Shown: positions 8,266 to 17,033 of the stretch, in pieces
How positions within the stretch are numbered: position 1 is the first letter of the stretch
How the letters are laid out: each line of letters begins with the position of its first letter
Origin: an uncultured Lachnospiraceae bacterium
GTDB taxonomy: Bacteria > Bacillota > Clostridia > Lachnospirales > Lachnospiraceae
Length of the DNA: 57,347 bases
Reading direction: 5' to 3'
Assembly: GCA_900317585.1 (NCBI GenBank)
Contig: ONHG01000015.1
Coordinates: 1 to 57,347 of the forward strand
Notes under the pieces: generated by a model
What the model was told of the DNA's origin: nothing
What the model saw: only the letters and a program-made list of their open reading frames with translations
Database searches by the model: none
Made by a program: the position numbers and the translations under genes

Positions 8266-10314
8266 TTAATTTATTGTAAATTTATTTACAATATCAGAAA
8301 TTCGTTTTGCAATTGTTTGATTCTGCGTTACCTGATGCTGAATTGTATCAGAAACATCAGAGAGTTTTTCGCTTTTTTCTACAATACTATCGATTGCATT
8401 CTGATTTTGTGCTGTAATATCATGAATTTCTTCCATATGATCGTTAATCTGGGATGTAGAAGTAATCATTGTTTCAATGGATTTTGTAATTTCTTCCATT
8501 AAGTTTTGGATATTTTCTGCTATTGCACTGTTGTTATCAGACTGTTTTGCATAACTTTCAAACTGTCCTACAACACTGTTTTGCATATAAGTTATAATCT
8601 TACAAAAACAATTGTTTACCACCTCAATACTATTGTTTGCTTCATTGCATATCGTTTGAATATTTATTGCGGTCATTTTTGAAGTATCTGCCAATGCACC
8701 GATCTCATCTGCTACAACCGCAAAGCCTTTTCCGGCTTCTCCTGCTCTTGCTGCTTCAATCGAAGCATTCAGGGAAAGAAGATTCGTTTTATTGGCGATG
8801 CTTAGGATTTCAGTTGCTAATTGATTAATTTTAGATAATTCATTCAAACTATCAATAGCATGTTCTACGGATAATCTGGTGCTGTCAAGTTCTTGTTTTC
8901 CATTTTCATATGCCTGCTGTGCATTATTACACATATCGTCCGCATCCAGTTTTACCTTTTTGCTCATCTGCAATGTTTCTGTAATTTGTAAAGTGATGGC
9001 CTCTACAATATCATTAATATGTTTTACCTCTTTATATATATTATCTACAGTTTTATTGGTATTTTCTAGTGATTCCGATAATTGTTGTGTAGCAGCATTT
9101 TGGTCTGTTGTGCTATCTACCATTTCAATTGCAGAATCATGAAGATTGTGAGCATTTTCTTCTAAAGTGCCACAACACTCCATCAAAGTCTGTACCATAC
9201 CTCTTAATGATGTAATTAAATTACCTATAGCTTTTGAAATATTTCCAAGTTCGTCCTTATGTATCTCATGCTGTTTAATATCATCGTTAGATGTTAAATC
9301 AAACTGTTGTAACTTTATTATACCATTTTCAATAGGCATCATAGGACACATCATTTTGGTGATAATTACAGCGGATACTATACCAAGAATCAGTAATATG
9401 ATTGCACACATAATCAACAACTGATTTCTTACAGAAACAACAGCCGCAAATAATTCATTTTCATCATCATTAATCATAAACAGCCATCCACGGTCTGCCA
9501 TATAATAATAAGAGCCAATATAGTCTTTTCCATTCTCTTTGTGCTCTACATAACCACCGGCACTATTCGCAGAATCCTTATATTTCTCACATAACTGCTG
9601 CAGATACTCTTCATCTGTTTCTGTGGCAACCATTTCCGCCTGATTATGGAAAATATATTTATGATCCTTTACATTAATCATGCAGTAAGTTGCATGCTTC
9701 ATTCCATTCATTCCAAGGCTGTCCAGCTTATTCACAAGCCCCTTAGTATAAATTCCACCACCAACAAGTCCTGCAGGATTCCCACTTTCATCATAGATTG
9801 CCCGATACATGGAGACAATCTGATTGCCGCTTGCCGGTGATATAATGATTCCTGTATTATATACCCCATCCGTAGCAATCAGTGTATCCTGTAATGCTTT
9901 TAACGAATCTCCTTCTCTTGTAGTAATACCAACCACCTCGGCATTGGTATGGGCAAGTACATGGGTATTCCATTCACTTATATACAATCCCTCCAGATTA
10001 TTTATATCCTTAGAAAAAGATTCCGTATATTTCTGTGCCGCATCAATTGCTGATTTATTTTCCGGATTTTTGAGGACATTCAAAACTTCTCCTGCCTTAC
10101 TGTATGCTGACAGAATCATCTCGGATTCCTGTACATAATTATCCACAATCTGGCTTCTCTCCTGTACGATTGTCTGTAGATTGTTGATTGCAGTATTTTT
10201 GCTATTTTTAGTAATTTCCATTATTACCATCACTGATAAACAGGTCATAACTATCATCTGCATTATCAAAATAGCTACGATTATTTTTTTTGCAAAAATA
10301 TTTTTCTTCTTCAT
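8266..10314 (-). CDS. Methyl-accepting chemotaxis protein with dCache sensor
   Basis: Inner-membrane chemoreceptor of 682 residues. TM1 lies at about residues 10-32. A large extracellular dCache-like domain (about 35-295, with [13 protein letters not shown] near its end) senses a small ligand, followed by TM2 (about 298-322), a HAMP-like segment, and a long coiled signalling domain. The hairpin tip is clear ([20 protein letters not shown], then [13 protein letters not shown]). I place the start at the ATG at 10314, preceded by GGGGGG-CACTTT; the longer frame would need a TTG inside a G/A tract. It follows a 65-residue ORF in the same operon. Ligand unknown. Confidence 0.92.
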   Translation of the reverse strand: MKKKNIFAKKIIVAILIMQMIVMTCLSVMVIMEITKNSKNTAINNLQTIVQERSQIVDNYVQESEMILSAYSKAGEVLNVLKNPENKSAIDAAQKYTESFSKDINNLEGLYISEWNTHVLAHTNAEVVGITTREGDSLKALQDTLIATDGVYNTGIIISPASGNQIVSMYRAIYDESGNPAGLVGGGIYTKGLVNKLDSLGMNGMKHATYCMINVKDHKYIFHNQAEMVATETDEEYLQQLCEKYKDSANSAGGYVEHKENGKDYIGSYYYMADRGWLFMINDDENELFAAVVSVRNQLLIMCAIILLILGIVSAVIITKMMCPMMPIENGIIKLQQFDLTSNDDIKQHEIHKDELGNISKAIGNLITSLRGMVQTLMECCGTLEENAHNLHDSAIEMVDSTTDQNAATQQLSESLENTNKTVDNIYKEVKHINDIVEAITLQITETLQMSKKVKLDADDMCNNAQQAYENGKQELDSTRLSVEHAIDSLNELSKINQLATEILSIANKTNLLSLNASIEAARAGEAGKGFAVVADEIGALADTSKMTAINIQTICNEANNSIEVVNNCFCKIITYMQNSVVGQFESYAKQSDNNSAIAENIQNLMEEITKSIETMITSTSQINDHMEEIHDITAQNQNAIDSIVEKSEKLSDVSDTIQHQVTQNQTIAKRISDIVNKFTIN

Positions 10315-10336
10315 AAAGTGCCCCCCCAAAAAAAAA

Positions 10337-10534
10337 TTATCTTAATCTTATACCATCTATCTCAATATCTGAAGTAGTATACAACGGAATCAGCAAATAA
10401 GTCACACCGTCAATTTTCCTCTTCTCAATACTGGAACTATGCTCTACATCAATTTTAATCTCCACATCAGGAGCTTTGTTCTTTGTAGTCTTCTTATCTA
10501 CGATATTTATAGCTTTCATTGGCTTTTCATCCAT
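10337..10534 (-). CDS. Small hypothetical protein upstream of the chemoreceptor
   Basis: A 65-residue ORF ending 22 bp before the chemoreceptor start and downstream of a near-consensus promoter. The N-terminal half is Lys/Asp-rich, and the second half reads [21 protein letters not shown], which looks like a short beta-rich segment. The ribosome site (AAAAGGAAAGCCGAC) is plausible. I do not recognise a family. Confidence 0.5.
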   Translation of the reverse strand: MDEKPMKAINIVDKKTTKNKAPDVEIKIDVEHSSSIEKRKIDGVTYLLIPLYTTSDIEIDGIRLR

Positions 10535-10654
10535 GTCGGCTTTCCTTTTCCAACTGAAGTTGCTTTTCCTTATCCTTTTGAGAGGAATACAGCCTGTCTG
10601 CAGCCTATTCGTAACCTTTATTTTTATTCGATCCCATATAAGTTTTTTTATTTA

Positions 10655-10684
10655 ATTATATATTTATAGTGGCTCAATTGTCAA
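10655..10684 (-). promoter_or_regulatory. Promoter of the chemoreceptor operon
   Basis: Minus-strand TTGACA (10679-10684) and TATAAT (10655-10660), 18 bp apart. The 120-nt leader contains CAACT-GA-AGTTG (10551-10562). From 10690 to 10920 I see no gene or clear signal. Confidence 0.7.
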
Positions 10685-10922
10685 GACAAACTCTAAGATT
10701 TTATAATGAACTGATATGGTTGATCAGTTACAGGGAACACTGGGAAAGTAGAGGAACTCTCCCCCCTGTTCCATTTATGCTAAGCTACATATGGCAACAG
10801 GATTGAGGAAAGGTATCTAAGCTTAAAATGGCTTTTTTAATTCGGGCATCTTGTCCTTTGGCATTTTCAGGGGACAATCTCTCGTTTGCGATATACTTAT
10901 TACAAAAAATTAAAAATAATAG

Positions 10923-10951
10923 TTGACAGATACACCACTATCGTGTATTAT
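10923..10951 (+). promoter_or_regulatory. Promoter of tRNA-Gly copy 1
   Basis: TTGACA (10923-10928), 17-bp spacer, TATTAT (10946-10951), followed closely by the tRNA at 10994. The spacer contains CCACTATCG, the reverse complement of the tRNA's CGATAGTGG start. The same layout recurs at copy 2. Confidence 0.85.
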
Positions 10952-10993
10952 ATAACACGTGCCAAGCATAAGAGGGCACACAACTTAATACAT

Positions 10994-11066
10994 GCGATAG
11001 TGGCGTAGTTGGTAACGCGCGACCTTGCCAAGGTCGAGACCGCGGGTTCGAGCCCCGTCTATCGCT
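10994..11066 (+). tRNA. tRNA-Gly (GCC), copy 1
   Basis: 73 nt. The acceptor stem GCGATAG pairs with CTATCGC, the D arm is GGCGTAGTTGGTAACGC, the anticodon stem CGACC/GGTCG encloses loop TTGCCAA with anticodon GCC (11027-11029, tRNA positions 34-36), and the T arm has GGTTCGAGCC. Discriminator T; CCA is not encoded. It decodes GGC and GGU codons. It has its own promoter and terminator. Confidence 0.97.
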
Positions 11067-11068
11067 CT

Positions 11069-11113
11069 TATAACGAAAAGAGATATCCTTCATGGATATC
11101 TCTTTTCGTTATA
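11069..11113 (+). terminator. tRNA terminator T1
   Basis: A perfect 20-bp stem (arm TATAACGAAAAGAGATATCC at 11069-11088, loop TTCAT) whose right arm contains CTCTTTTCG. It starts 2 nt after the tRNA. The first of four near-identical copies. Confidence 0.85.
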
Positions 11114-11220
11114 GGAGTGTAGCGGAGCCACTCACCCGCGGTGCGGCTTCTTGTCTCCGTTCCACTCCGGTCGGCGCAGAACAGACGTCCCCCGGACGTC
11201 TTGCGCCCGTCTATCGCTCT
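11114..11220 (+). repeat. Tandem spacer repeat R1 with tRNA 3' fragment
   Basis: This spacer begins GGAGTGTAGCGGAGCC and contains the hairpin AGACGTCC-CCC-GGACGTCT inside GCGCA/TGCGC. It ends with CCCGTCTATCGCT (11206-11218), an exact copy of the last 13 nt of tRNA-Gly, placed in front of terminator copy T2 without the rest of a tRNA. It is a shorter version of R3. Confidence 0.85.
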
Positions 11221-11267
11221 TATAACGAAAAAGAGATATCCTTCATGGATATCTCTTTTTCGTTATA
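11221..11267 (+). terminator. Terminator copy T2 (no tRNA attached)
   Basis: A perfect 21-bp stem with loop TTCAT, the same as T1 with one extra A/T pair. It follows the tRNA 3' fragment of R1. Confidence 0.8.
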
Positions 11268-11393
11268 GGAGTGTAGCGGAGCCTCTCACCCGCGGTACGG
11301 CTTCTTGTCTCCGTTCGACGTCTACACTTCGTTTCGGTCGTTTCAAAACCGGAATCCACCGGAAGCCGTGAAACGGCCGGCGCAGAACAATTT
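11268..11393 (+). repeat. Tandem spacer repeat R2 (3'-truncated)
   Basis: It has the same start as R1 and R3 (GGAGTGTAGCGGAGCC) and the GTTTCGGTCGTTTCAAAACC block of R3, but stops at GGCGCAGAACA before the ACGTCC hairpin and the tRNA 3' fragment. The sequence then turns AT-rich into the second promoter. Confidence 0.8.
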
Positions 11394-11453
11394 ATCAATA
11401 CAACCGTTTTATCTGGTATCGTCAAACTTTTTTAAAAAAATTTAAAATTACTG

Positions 11454-11482
11454 TTGACAGATGCTCCACTATCGTGTATTAT
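11454..11482 (+). promoter_or_regulatory. Promoter of tRNA-Gly copy 2
   Basis: TTGACA (11454-11459), 17-bp spacer, TATTAT (11477-11482). The core is nearly identical to copy 1 and diverges around it, which suggests selection on the promoter. Confidence 0.85.
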
Positions 11483-11525
11483 ATAACACGTGCTCGACAC
11501 AAGGGAGCTCACAAACATAACAAAT

Positions 11526-11598
11526 GCGATAGTGGCGTAGTTGGTAACGCGCGACCTTGCCAAGGTCGAGACCGCGGGTTCGAGCCCCGTCTATCGCT
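11526..11598 (+). tRNA. tRNA-Gly (GCC), copy 2
   Basis: Identical over all 73 nt to copy 1, 532 bp downstream. Anticodon GCC is at 11559-11561. It is followed 2 nt later by terminator T3. Two copies of one isoacceptor in tandem, each with its own promoter, suggest a recent duplication kept for dosage. Confidence 0.97.
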
Positions 11599-11600
11599 CT

Positions 11601-11647
11601 TATAACGAAAAAGAGATATCCTTCATGGATATCTCTTTTTTGTTATA
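11601..11647 (+). terminator. tRNA terminator T3
   Basis: The same hairpin as T2 with one mismatch near the base (TGTTATA instead of CGTTATA). Confidence 0.83.
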
Positions 11648-11806
11648 GGAGTGTAGCGGAGCCACTCACCCGCGGTGCGGCTTCTTGTCTCCGTTCCACG
11701 TCTACACTCCGTTTCGGTCGTTTCAAAACCGGCATCCACCGGAAGCCGTGAAACGGTCGGCGCAGAACAGACGTCCCCCGGACGTCTTGCGCCCGTCTAT
11801 CGCTCT
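11648..11806 (+). repeat. Tandem spacer repeat R3 (longest form) with tRNA 3' fragment
   Basis: The longest copy: the GGAGTGTAGCGGAGCC start, the GTTTCGGTCGTTTCAAAACC block, and the AGACGTCC/GGACGTCT hairpin. It ends with CCCGTCTATCGCT (11792-11804), the tRNA-Gly 3' end, before terminator T4. R1 lacks the middle and R2 lacks the end. Confidence 0.85.
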
Positions 11807-11852
11807 TATAACGAAAAGAGATATCCTTCATGGATATCTCTTTTTCGTTATA
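11807..11852 (+). terminator. Terminator copy T4 (no tRNA attached)
   Basis: The fourth copy of the hairpin, 20-bp stem with one unpaired T in the right arm. It closes the array. Confidence 0.8.
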
Positions 11853-11921
11853 GGCAGGAATATCTGTCATATTTCCGCGTCCCCACACATATTATATATA
11901 AAACAACCACAGGAGGCGCAT

Positions 11922-12449
11922 ATGAGTGCAAAAACAAAAATCGTCGTTGTAAAAATGAAGCATGTCATTCTGACCGGAGTGCTCCTTGGCATACTGCTTC
12001 TTCTGATAATTTTCGCTGCTACATATTTCTTTTCAGGCGATGAGCCAAAGCCTGCGGCAGAAGAAACCGGCATGTATACACCGGGTGTGTACAATACCTC
12101 TGTAGCGCTTGGTGGGGCGGCTATTGATGTGTCTGTGGCGGTGGACAGCAATAATATCAACTCCATAAGCCTTGAAAACATGACTGATTCGGTGGAAACA
12201 ATGTATCCGCTTGTTGAGCCTGCGATGAACGAGCTCGTGTCGCAGATTGTGCAAAACCAGTCCACCGACAATGTTTCCTACGCAAACACCAGCCAGTACA
12301 CCTCCAAGGTGTTGCTCAATGCCATTGATAGTACACTCTCCAAAGCCAAAAACTCTGACAGCTCAAATACCGAAGAAAATACAAAGACAGTATCTGAATC
12401 ACAAAAAGAGCCCGGGGATTCTTCAAAAACTGAAAATACCTCGCAGTAA
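11922..12449 (+). CDS. Membrane-anchored FMN_bind-like protein
   Basis: Protein of 175 residues. The ATG at 11922 follows AGGAGGCGCAT. One N-terminal membrane helix (about residues 13-35) is followed by an extracellular domain beginning TGMYTPGVYNTSVALGGAAI, which has the layout of FMN_bind domains (strand, VDSNNINSISL, helix of VEPAMNELVSQIVQNQS). The flavinylation motif of that family, S/T-G-A-x-x-T/S, should fall near NVSYANTSQYTSKVLLNAI; here its glycine is missing, so covalent FMN attachment is doubtful. The tail is Ser/Glu/Lys-rich. It may be a degenerate or repurposed relative of Rnf/NqrC-type flavoproteins. Confidence 0.65.
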   Translation: MSAKTKIVVVKMKHVILTGVLLGILLLLIIFAATYFFSGDEPKPAAEETGMYTPGVYNTSVALGGAAIDVSVAVDSNNINSISLENMTDSVETMYPLVEPAMNELVSQIVQNQSTDNVSYANTSQYTSKVLLNAIDSTLSKAKNSDSSNTEENTKTVSESQKEPGDSSKTENTSQ

Positions 12450-12464
12450 CCTGCGAGGTATTTT
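12433..12464. terminator. Terminator enclosing the stop codon
   Basis: A 14-bp stem, AAAATACCTCGCAG (12433-12446) with 12451-12464; the TAA stop lies in the 4-nt loop and TTTT closes the stem. It can work for the FMN_bind-like gene on plus and for the small gene on minus. Confidence 0.85.
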
Positions 12465-12514
12465 AACTTAATCATATAAATCGTAAAATATATGTTATGT
12501 ATCAAAAATATAAT

Positions 12515-12763
12515 CTACTGCTCACTGTCTGTAGATAATCCCTGTAGATAATCGCTGACAGCACTGATATCTGCGTAATAGCAGTTCACCGGACGACTCT
12601 TCTGATAGTACTGATATCCGGAGTAACCACCCCAGCCTACAAATGCGACTACAGCCGCCGCTGCAACAATTCGTGCTATAACACGCTTTACTTTATTTCT
12701 GGCATTTGTCTTTTTACGATTTGCCTTTTCATTCTTATATTTATCAACCTTTGCCTGACTCAT
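12515..12763 (-). CDS. Small single-TM hypothetical protein
   Basis: An 82-residue protein with a strongly basic N-terminus (Lys/Arg/Asn-rich, 1-28), one membrane helix (about 29-45, rich in Ala and Val), then GWGGYSGYQYYQKSRPVNCYY and a short acidic tail. By charge the N-terminus is cytoplasmic. A good ribosome site (AAAGGAGAAAAGCA) supports the start. It lies 34 bp after proC on the same strand and may share its transcript. No family recognised. Confidence 0.65.
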   Translation of the reverse strand: MSQAKVDKYKNEKANRKKTNARNKVKRVIARIVAAAAVVAFVGWGGYSGYQYYQKSRPVNCYYADISAVSDYLQGLSTDSEQ

Positions 12764-12797
12764 TGCTTTTCTCCTTTAACTCAATGCAATAATTCTA

Positions 12798-13598
12798 CTA
12801 CATTTTGCGGGAGATATCAAGGCATTTCATCATAGCTTCAAAAACACTGCTTCTCATGCCCTTTTCCTCAAGCACACGCACAGCCTGGATAGTGGTTCCG
12901 GCAGGTGAGCACACCATATCCTTGAGCTCGCCCGGATGCTTTCCTGTCTCGAGAACCATTTTTGCGCTTCCAAGCACTGCCTGGGCTGCAAATGTATATG
13001 CCTGGCTCCTTGGCATACCGCCTGCTACAGCCGCATCTGCCATAGCCTCTATAAACATAAACACATATGCCGGTGAACTTCCGCTGACCGCTGTCACTAC
13101 ATCCATAAGCTTCTCGTCTATCACCTCAGCCTTTGAAAAGCCCGAGCACAAATCAAGCACTGTATCAAGCTCCGCCTGCGATACTCTTTCATTTGCACAG
13201 ACTCCCATCATGCCCTCACCAACCATGGCAGGTGTATTTGGCATGGTACGTATAACCTTTAAGCTCTTTCCAAACATCTCGTCAAACCACAAAAGTGACT
13301 TGCCCGGTGCAATAGAAACAATGATTTCATCGTCACTAACAGTGTCCTTTATCTCTGCTATAACCTCCTCATAGTACTGTGGCTTTACTGCTAAAAACAG
13401 AATATCTGCAAACTCTGCTACGCTCTTATTGTCCGCTGTCAGCCTGATTCCAAGCTCTGCAGCATTCTTTTCTCTGGAGCCTTCGGTCTTTGCAGATGCA
13501 AGAATATCGCTTGCCTGTGCCTTGCCTGATGCCAGCACTCCGTGTATCATTGCCTTTCCCATGTTTCCACAACCTATGAAGCCTAATTTCTTACTCAT
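12798..13598 (-). CDS. proC: Pyrroline-5-carboxylate reductase
   Basis: Cytoplasmic enzyme of 266 residues that reduces 1-pyrroline-5-carboxylate to proline with NAD(P)H, the last step of proline synthesis. The Rossmann motif GFIGCGNMGKAM starts at residue 6. The family signature region is intact (FIEAMADAAVAGGMPRSQAY, then CSPAGTTIQAVRVLEEKG, about 185-245). Length is normal for the family. The ATG follows GGCAGGAGGATAAT. It is preceded on the same strand by an Lrp-type regulator. Confidence 0.96.
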   Translation of the reverse strand: MSKKLGFIGCGNMGKAMIHGVLASGKAQASDILASAKTEGSREKNAAELGIRLTADNKSVAEFADILFLAVKPQYYEEVIAEIKDTVSDDEIIVSIAPGKSLLWFDEMFGKSLKVIRTMPNTPAMVGEGMMGVCANERVSQAELDTVLDLCSGFSKAEVIDEKLMDVVTAVSGSSPAYVFMFIEAMADAAVAGGMPRSQAYTFAAQAVLGSAKMVLETGKHPGELKDMVCSPAGTTIQAVRVLEEKGMRSSVFEAMMKCLDISRKM

Positions 13599-13733
13599 AT
13601 TATCCTCCTGCCGTAATCAATATATCTGACTATTCAAAGCATCCAAAATCATGTTTATCAGTCAGTATTTTTGCAAACTATTTTAGCACACTTCATTCAA
13701 TCATGCAAAATATCTTTTAACTCTAATATCATC

Positions 13734-14198
13734 TTATGCATCAAAACCTGAATGTACAGGCAGACCTCTGTGCTCAACAGGAGTGGAAAAAACTATCTGT
13801 GTACTTGTCTTGCCGAATTTCTGCAGATTGTTGATAAAGTCATCAAGCTCCTCCGTATCTAAAAACTCCACCTTTATGAGCATAGAATACTCTCCTGTCA
13901 CACAATTGCACTCTATGACATTCTCCACACTCTCAATAAACGGATAAAACTCTTCCTTTTGTACAGGCTCCAGGTCCAGATTGACAAAAGCCTTTATCTT
14001 ATAGCCCAGATTAACCGAATCAACAGTGGCATGATAGCCCTTTATGATTCCCTTGCTCTCCAATCTCTCTATTCTGGCTGTTACAGCCGGTGATGACAAA
14101 AACACCTGTGCCGCTATCTCCTTTATCGCTATACGTGCATTTTCCTGCAGCAGCTCTACTATTTTCTCATCAATCATATCCAATGCATTCTTAGTCAA
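13734..14198 (-). CDS. Lrp/AsnC-family transcriptional regulator
   Basis: A 154-residue regulator with an N-terminal winged HTH (DEKIVELLQENARIAIKEIA, recognition helix SSPAVTARIERLESKG) and a C-terminal RAM ligand domain (about 70-150, with CNCVTGEYSMLIKVEF). These proteins bind amino acids and control their metabolism; the proximity of proC and argJ fits. The start is a TTG behind GGAGGCGGTACC. It lies downstream of argJ beyond a terminator, so it probably has its own promoter. Confidence 0.92.
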   Translation of the reverse strand: MTKNALDMIDEKIVELLQENARIAIKEIAAQVFLSSPAVTARIERLESKGIIKGYHATVDSVNLGYKIKAFVNLDLEPVQKEEFYPFIESVENVIECNCVTGEYSMLIKVEFLDTEELDDFINNLQKFGKTSTQIVFSTPVEHRGLPVHSGFDA

Positions 14199-14243
14199 GG
14201 TACCGCCTCCTAATCTCTCTTTTGTAAATGTGATTTTTCCAAC

Positions 14244-14285
14244 AAAAAAGAGGGCGCAGATAACCTAATATCTGAACGCCCTCGT
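14244..14285 (-). terminator. Rho-independent terminator (argJ/Lrp gap)
   Basis: On the minus strand GAGGGCG...CGCCCTC followed by TTTTTT, with an inner CAGATA/TATCTG pairing. It ends the argJ transcript, or could act as an attenuator in front of the Lrp gene. Confidence 0.85.
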
Positions 14286-14351
14286 TCGCTTTACTTTATT
14301 AATTAATTACTTTAGAAAAATAATATCATTAATCAATATTACTTGTCAAGA

Positions 14352-15578
14352 TTAAGATCTGTAATCTCCGTTAATTTTTACATAATCATATGTAAGATCA
14401 CAGCCCCATGCCTTGGCTGACACATCTCCCTGGTGTAAATCTATGTCGATGTAAATCTCGTCCTCATGCAGTATCTTTGCTGCCTCCTCCTCTGAGAAGT
14501 CAACTCCGGCACCGTTCTCGCACACCTTGATGCTTCCTGCTGTTGAGCGCAGGTGAAGCTCCACCTTGTCTATATCAAAATCAGCCTCCGCATAGCCTAT
14601 AGCACAAAGGATTCGTCCCCAGTTGGCATCCTCGCCAAACATAGCACACTTTAAAAGTGGTGAACGGATAACGCTCTTTGCCACAATAATTGCTGTATCA
14701 AGATCAGGCGCACCCGCGCATGTGCACTCTAAAAGCTTTGAAGCACCCTCTCCATCCTTTGCAAGCATTCTTGTAAGATTTGAAAGTACCTCGTACAGTG
14801 CATCCTTAAAGGTCTGATAATCATCATTCTCTGTAGTAATAGGTGTGTTTCCTGCAAGACCGTTTGCCATGATGCTTACCATATCATTGGTAGAGGTATC
14901 GCCGTCGATGCTTAAGCAATTGTAGGTAACCTTTACAATCTCGCTCAAGGCCTTCTGGATGAGCTCCGATGAGATGGCAACATCTGATGTGATAAAGTTT
15001 AAGGTAGTAGCCATGTTCGGGTGAATCATGCCGCTTCCCTTTGCCATACCGCCTACTGTACACTCACTGTCTCCAAGCATGAACTTTACCGCATACTGCT
15101 TTGGAACGGTATCTGTAGTCATTATAGCGTTTACAGCCTTGTCGTTGCCGTCTGCCGAAAGTCCCTTTGCAAGCTCCTTTATATGGCTCTCGATAGGCTC
15201 AATAGGAAGCACCTGGCCAATAACTCCTGTAGATGCCACTATAACCTCGTTTGGATCAATCGAAAGCTCTGCTGCTACAAGCTCGCACATTCTCTGAGCC
15301 TTCTCTACTCCGTCAGCATTGCAGGTGTTGGCGTTTTTGCTGTTGGCAATAACAGCCTTTGCCGTATGTCCTGATGCCTCAAGGTGTGCCTTTGTCACCT
15401 GAATAGGCGCGCCCTTCACCTTGTTTGTTGTGTAAACAGCCGCCGCCTGACACTGTGTTTCTGAATAAACTAAAGCCAGGTCATTTTTGTTTTTCTCACT
15501 GTTTAATCCACAGTTTAATCCGTTTGCAACAAAGCCTTTTGCTGCACAGACGCCCTTTTTTACCTTTGTAAAACTCAT
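14352..15578 (-). CDS. argJ: Bifunctional ornithine acetyltransferase/N-acetylglutamate synthase
   Basis: Enzyme of 408 residues that transfers the acetyl group from N-acetylornithine to glutamate, in the cyclic route of arginine synthesis. The autocatalytic cleavage motif is present (MAKGSGMIHPNMATTLNFIT, about 179-198, nucleophile Thr of MATT). The alpha/beta halves are of normal length, and the C-terminal GEDANWGRILCAIGYA is conserved. No other arg genes are adjacent in the window. Whether it is mono- or bifunctional cannot be told from sequence. Confidence 0.96.
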   Translation of the reverse strand: MSFTKVKKGVCAAKGFVANGLNCGLNSEKNKNDLALVYSETQCQAAAVYTTNKVKGAPIQVTKAHLEASGHTAKAVIANSKNANTCNADGVEKAQRMCELVAAELSIDPNEVIVASTGVIGQVLPIEPIESHIKELAKGLSADGNDKAVNAIMTTDTVPKQYAVKFMLGDSECTVGGMAKGSGMIHPNMATTLNFITSDVAISSELIQKALSEIVKVTYNCLSIDGDTSTNDMVSIMANGLAGNTPITTENDDYQTFKDALYEVLSNLTRMLAKDGEGASKLLECTCAGAPDLDTAIIVAKSVIRSPLLKCAMFGEDANWGRILCAIGYAEADFDIDKVELHLRSTAGSIKVCENGAGVDFSEEEAAKILHEDEIYIDIDLHQGDVSAKAWGCDLTYDYVKINGDYRS

Positions 15579-15666
15579 TTGTATAATACCTCGATTCTTT
15601 TAATATGTCCAATCCCCAACATATCGTATTTTTGATATATGAACGATAGACTGTAACATCATCTCG

Positions 15667-17007
15667 TTACTCTATCTCTTTCATGACGCTCTTGTAAGCC
15701 GGACGGATAATCTTGTTCATGCCGACAATCTCCTCAAGCCTGTGGGCACTCCAGCCAACGATTCGCGCAATGGCAAAAAGAGGTGTGTAAAGCTCCATAG
15801 GAATACCAAGCATATCATAAACAAAGCCGCTGTAGAAATCTACATTCGGAGAAACCCCCTTAAAGATATGGCGCTTTTCAGCGATAATCTCAGGAGCCAC
15901 TTTCTCTATTGTATTATAGAGATTCATCTCATTATCTCTATTCTTTGCCATCGAAAGCTTCTCCACATAGCCTCTGAATATACGCTCTCGCGGGTCAGAA
16001 AGTGAATACACCGCATGTCCCATTCCATAGATGAGTCCCTTGTGGTCAAACACCTCACCATCCATCATTTTTCTTAGGTATGCTCTCACCTCATCCTCAT
16101 CATCCCAGTGCTTCACATGCGAACGGATGTCCCGCATCATCTCCATAACCTTGATATTGGCACCGCCGTGCTTTGGTCCCTTAAGGGATGACATGGCTGC
16201 CGCGATAGCAGAGTATGTATCTGTACCTGCCGATGTAACCACACGGGTGGTAAATGTAGAGTTGTTTCCACCGCCGTGCTCCATATGAAGAATAAGTGCC
16301 ATATCAAGCACCCTTGCTTCAAGCTCTGTATATTGATTGTCAGCTCTGAGCATCCTAAGGAAGTTTTCAGCTGTCGAAAGCTTTGGATCCGGCCTGTGAA
16401 TATACATGCTCTGATCATTTTCATAATGATTATACGCATGATAACCGTAAACTGCAAGCATCGGGAATATTGCAACAAGTGATAAGCACTGTCTGATATT
16501 GTTGTCGATGCCCGCCTTTGCTACAAGAGGATCATATGAAGCCAGTGTCAGTATACTTCTCGTCATGGAATTCATGATATCCTTTGACGGAGCCTTCATG
16601 ATGACATCCCTCGTAAAGTTGGTAGGAAGGGTTCTGCTTCTTCCTAAAACCTCTGTAAACTCAGCCAATTCACTCTCAGATGGCAGCTGCCCGAAAAGCA
16701 GCAGATAAGCAATTTTTTCAAAACCAAACTCACCGGGCCTTAAGTTGTTTGTAAGCGTCTTTACATTGTAGCCCCTGTACCACAATTGTCCGTCACATGG
16801 CACGCTGCTGCCATCCTCGCCCGTTTTAAATGAAACAATCTCTGAAATATTCGTAAGACCTGTCAGAACTCCCTTTCCGTTTACATCCCTAAGTCCTCTG
16901 TTGACACCATATTCCCTGAAAAGACTATCTGAAATTGTGTCATTTTTGATACAAATATCCTGTTTTTTTGCAGCGTAATCCGCTAATAAATTATTGCTTT
17001 TTGTCAT
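15667..17007 (-). CDS. gltA: Citrate synthase
   Basis: Enzyme of 446 residues that condenses oxaloacetate and acetyl-CoA (possibly propionyl-CoA for 2-methylcitrate). Active-site blocks are visible: MEHGGGNNSTFTTRVV, SLKGPKHGGANIKVM, and GMGHAVYSLSDPRERIF with the second catalytic histidine. I chose the ATG at 17007, which follows AAAGGAAGGGTGAATGG; the frame is open to 17076 but without a better site. The upstream region is a MITE-like repeat element beginning 27 bp before the start, so the promoter may lie inside it. It supplies carbon for glutamate synthesis and fits with argJ and proC nearby. Confidence 0.94.
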   Translation of the reverse strand: MTKSNNLLADYAAKKQDICIKNDTISDSLFREYGVNRGLRDVNGKGVLTGLTNISEIVSFKTGEDGSSVPCDGQLWYRGYNVKTLTNNLRPGEFGFEKIAYLLLFGQLPSESELAEFTEVLGRSRTLPTNFTRDVIMKAPSKDIMNSMTRSILTLASYDPLVAKAGIDNNIRQCLSLVAIFPMLAVYGYHAYNHYENDQSMYIHRPDPKLSTAENFLRMLRADNQYTELEARVLDMALILHMEHGGGNNSTFTTRVVTSAGTDTYSAIAAAMSSLKGPKHGGANIKVMEMMRDIRSHVKHWDDEDEVRAYLRKMMDGEVFDHKGLIYGMGHAVYSLSDPRERIFRGYVEKLSMAKNRDNEMNLYNTIEKVAPEIIAEKRHIFKGVSPNVDFYSGFVYDMLGIPMELYTPLFAIARIVGWSAHRLEEIVGMNKIIRPAYKSVMKEIE

Positions 17008-17033
17008 CCATTCACCCTTCCTTTTTATCTTTA

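Noticed and set aside
11141-11371. Open frames across the tRNA-Gly spacer repeats (also 11557-11751 and 11643-11888)
   Set aside because: They repeat because the DNA repeats; no start signals, and they run through tRNA and terminator hairpins.
10994-11852. CRISPR-like array in the tRNA region
   Set aside because: The repeats are terminators and spacer copies of unequal length, without regular spacers or cas genes. No CRISPR was seen anywhere in the window.
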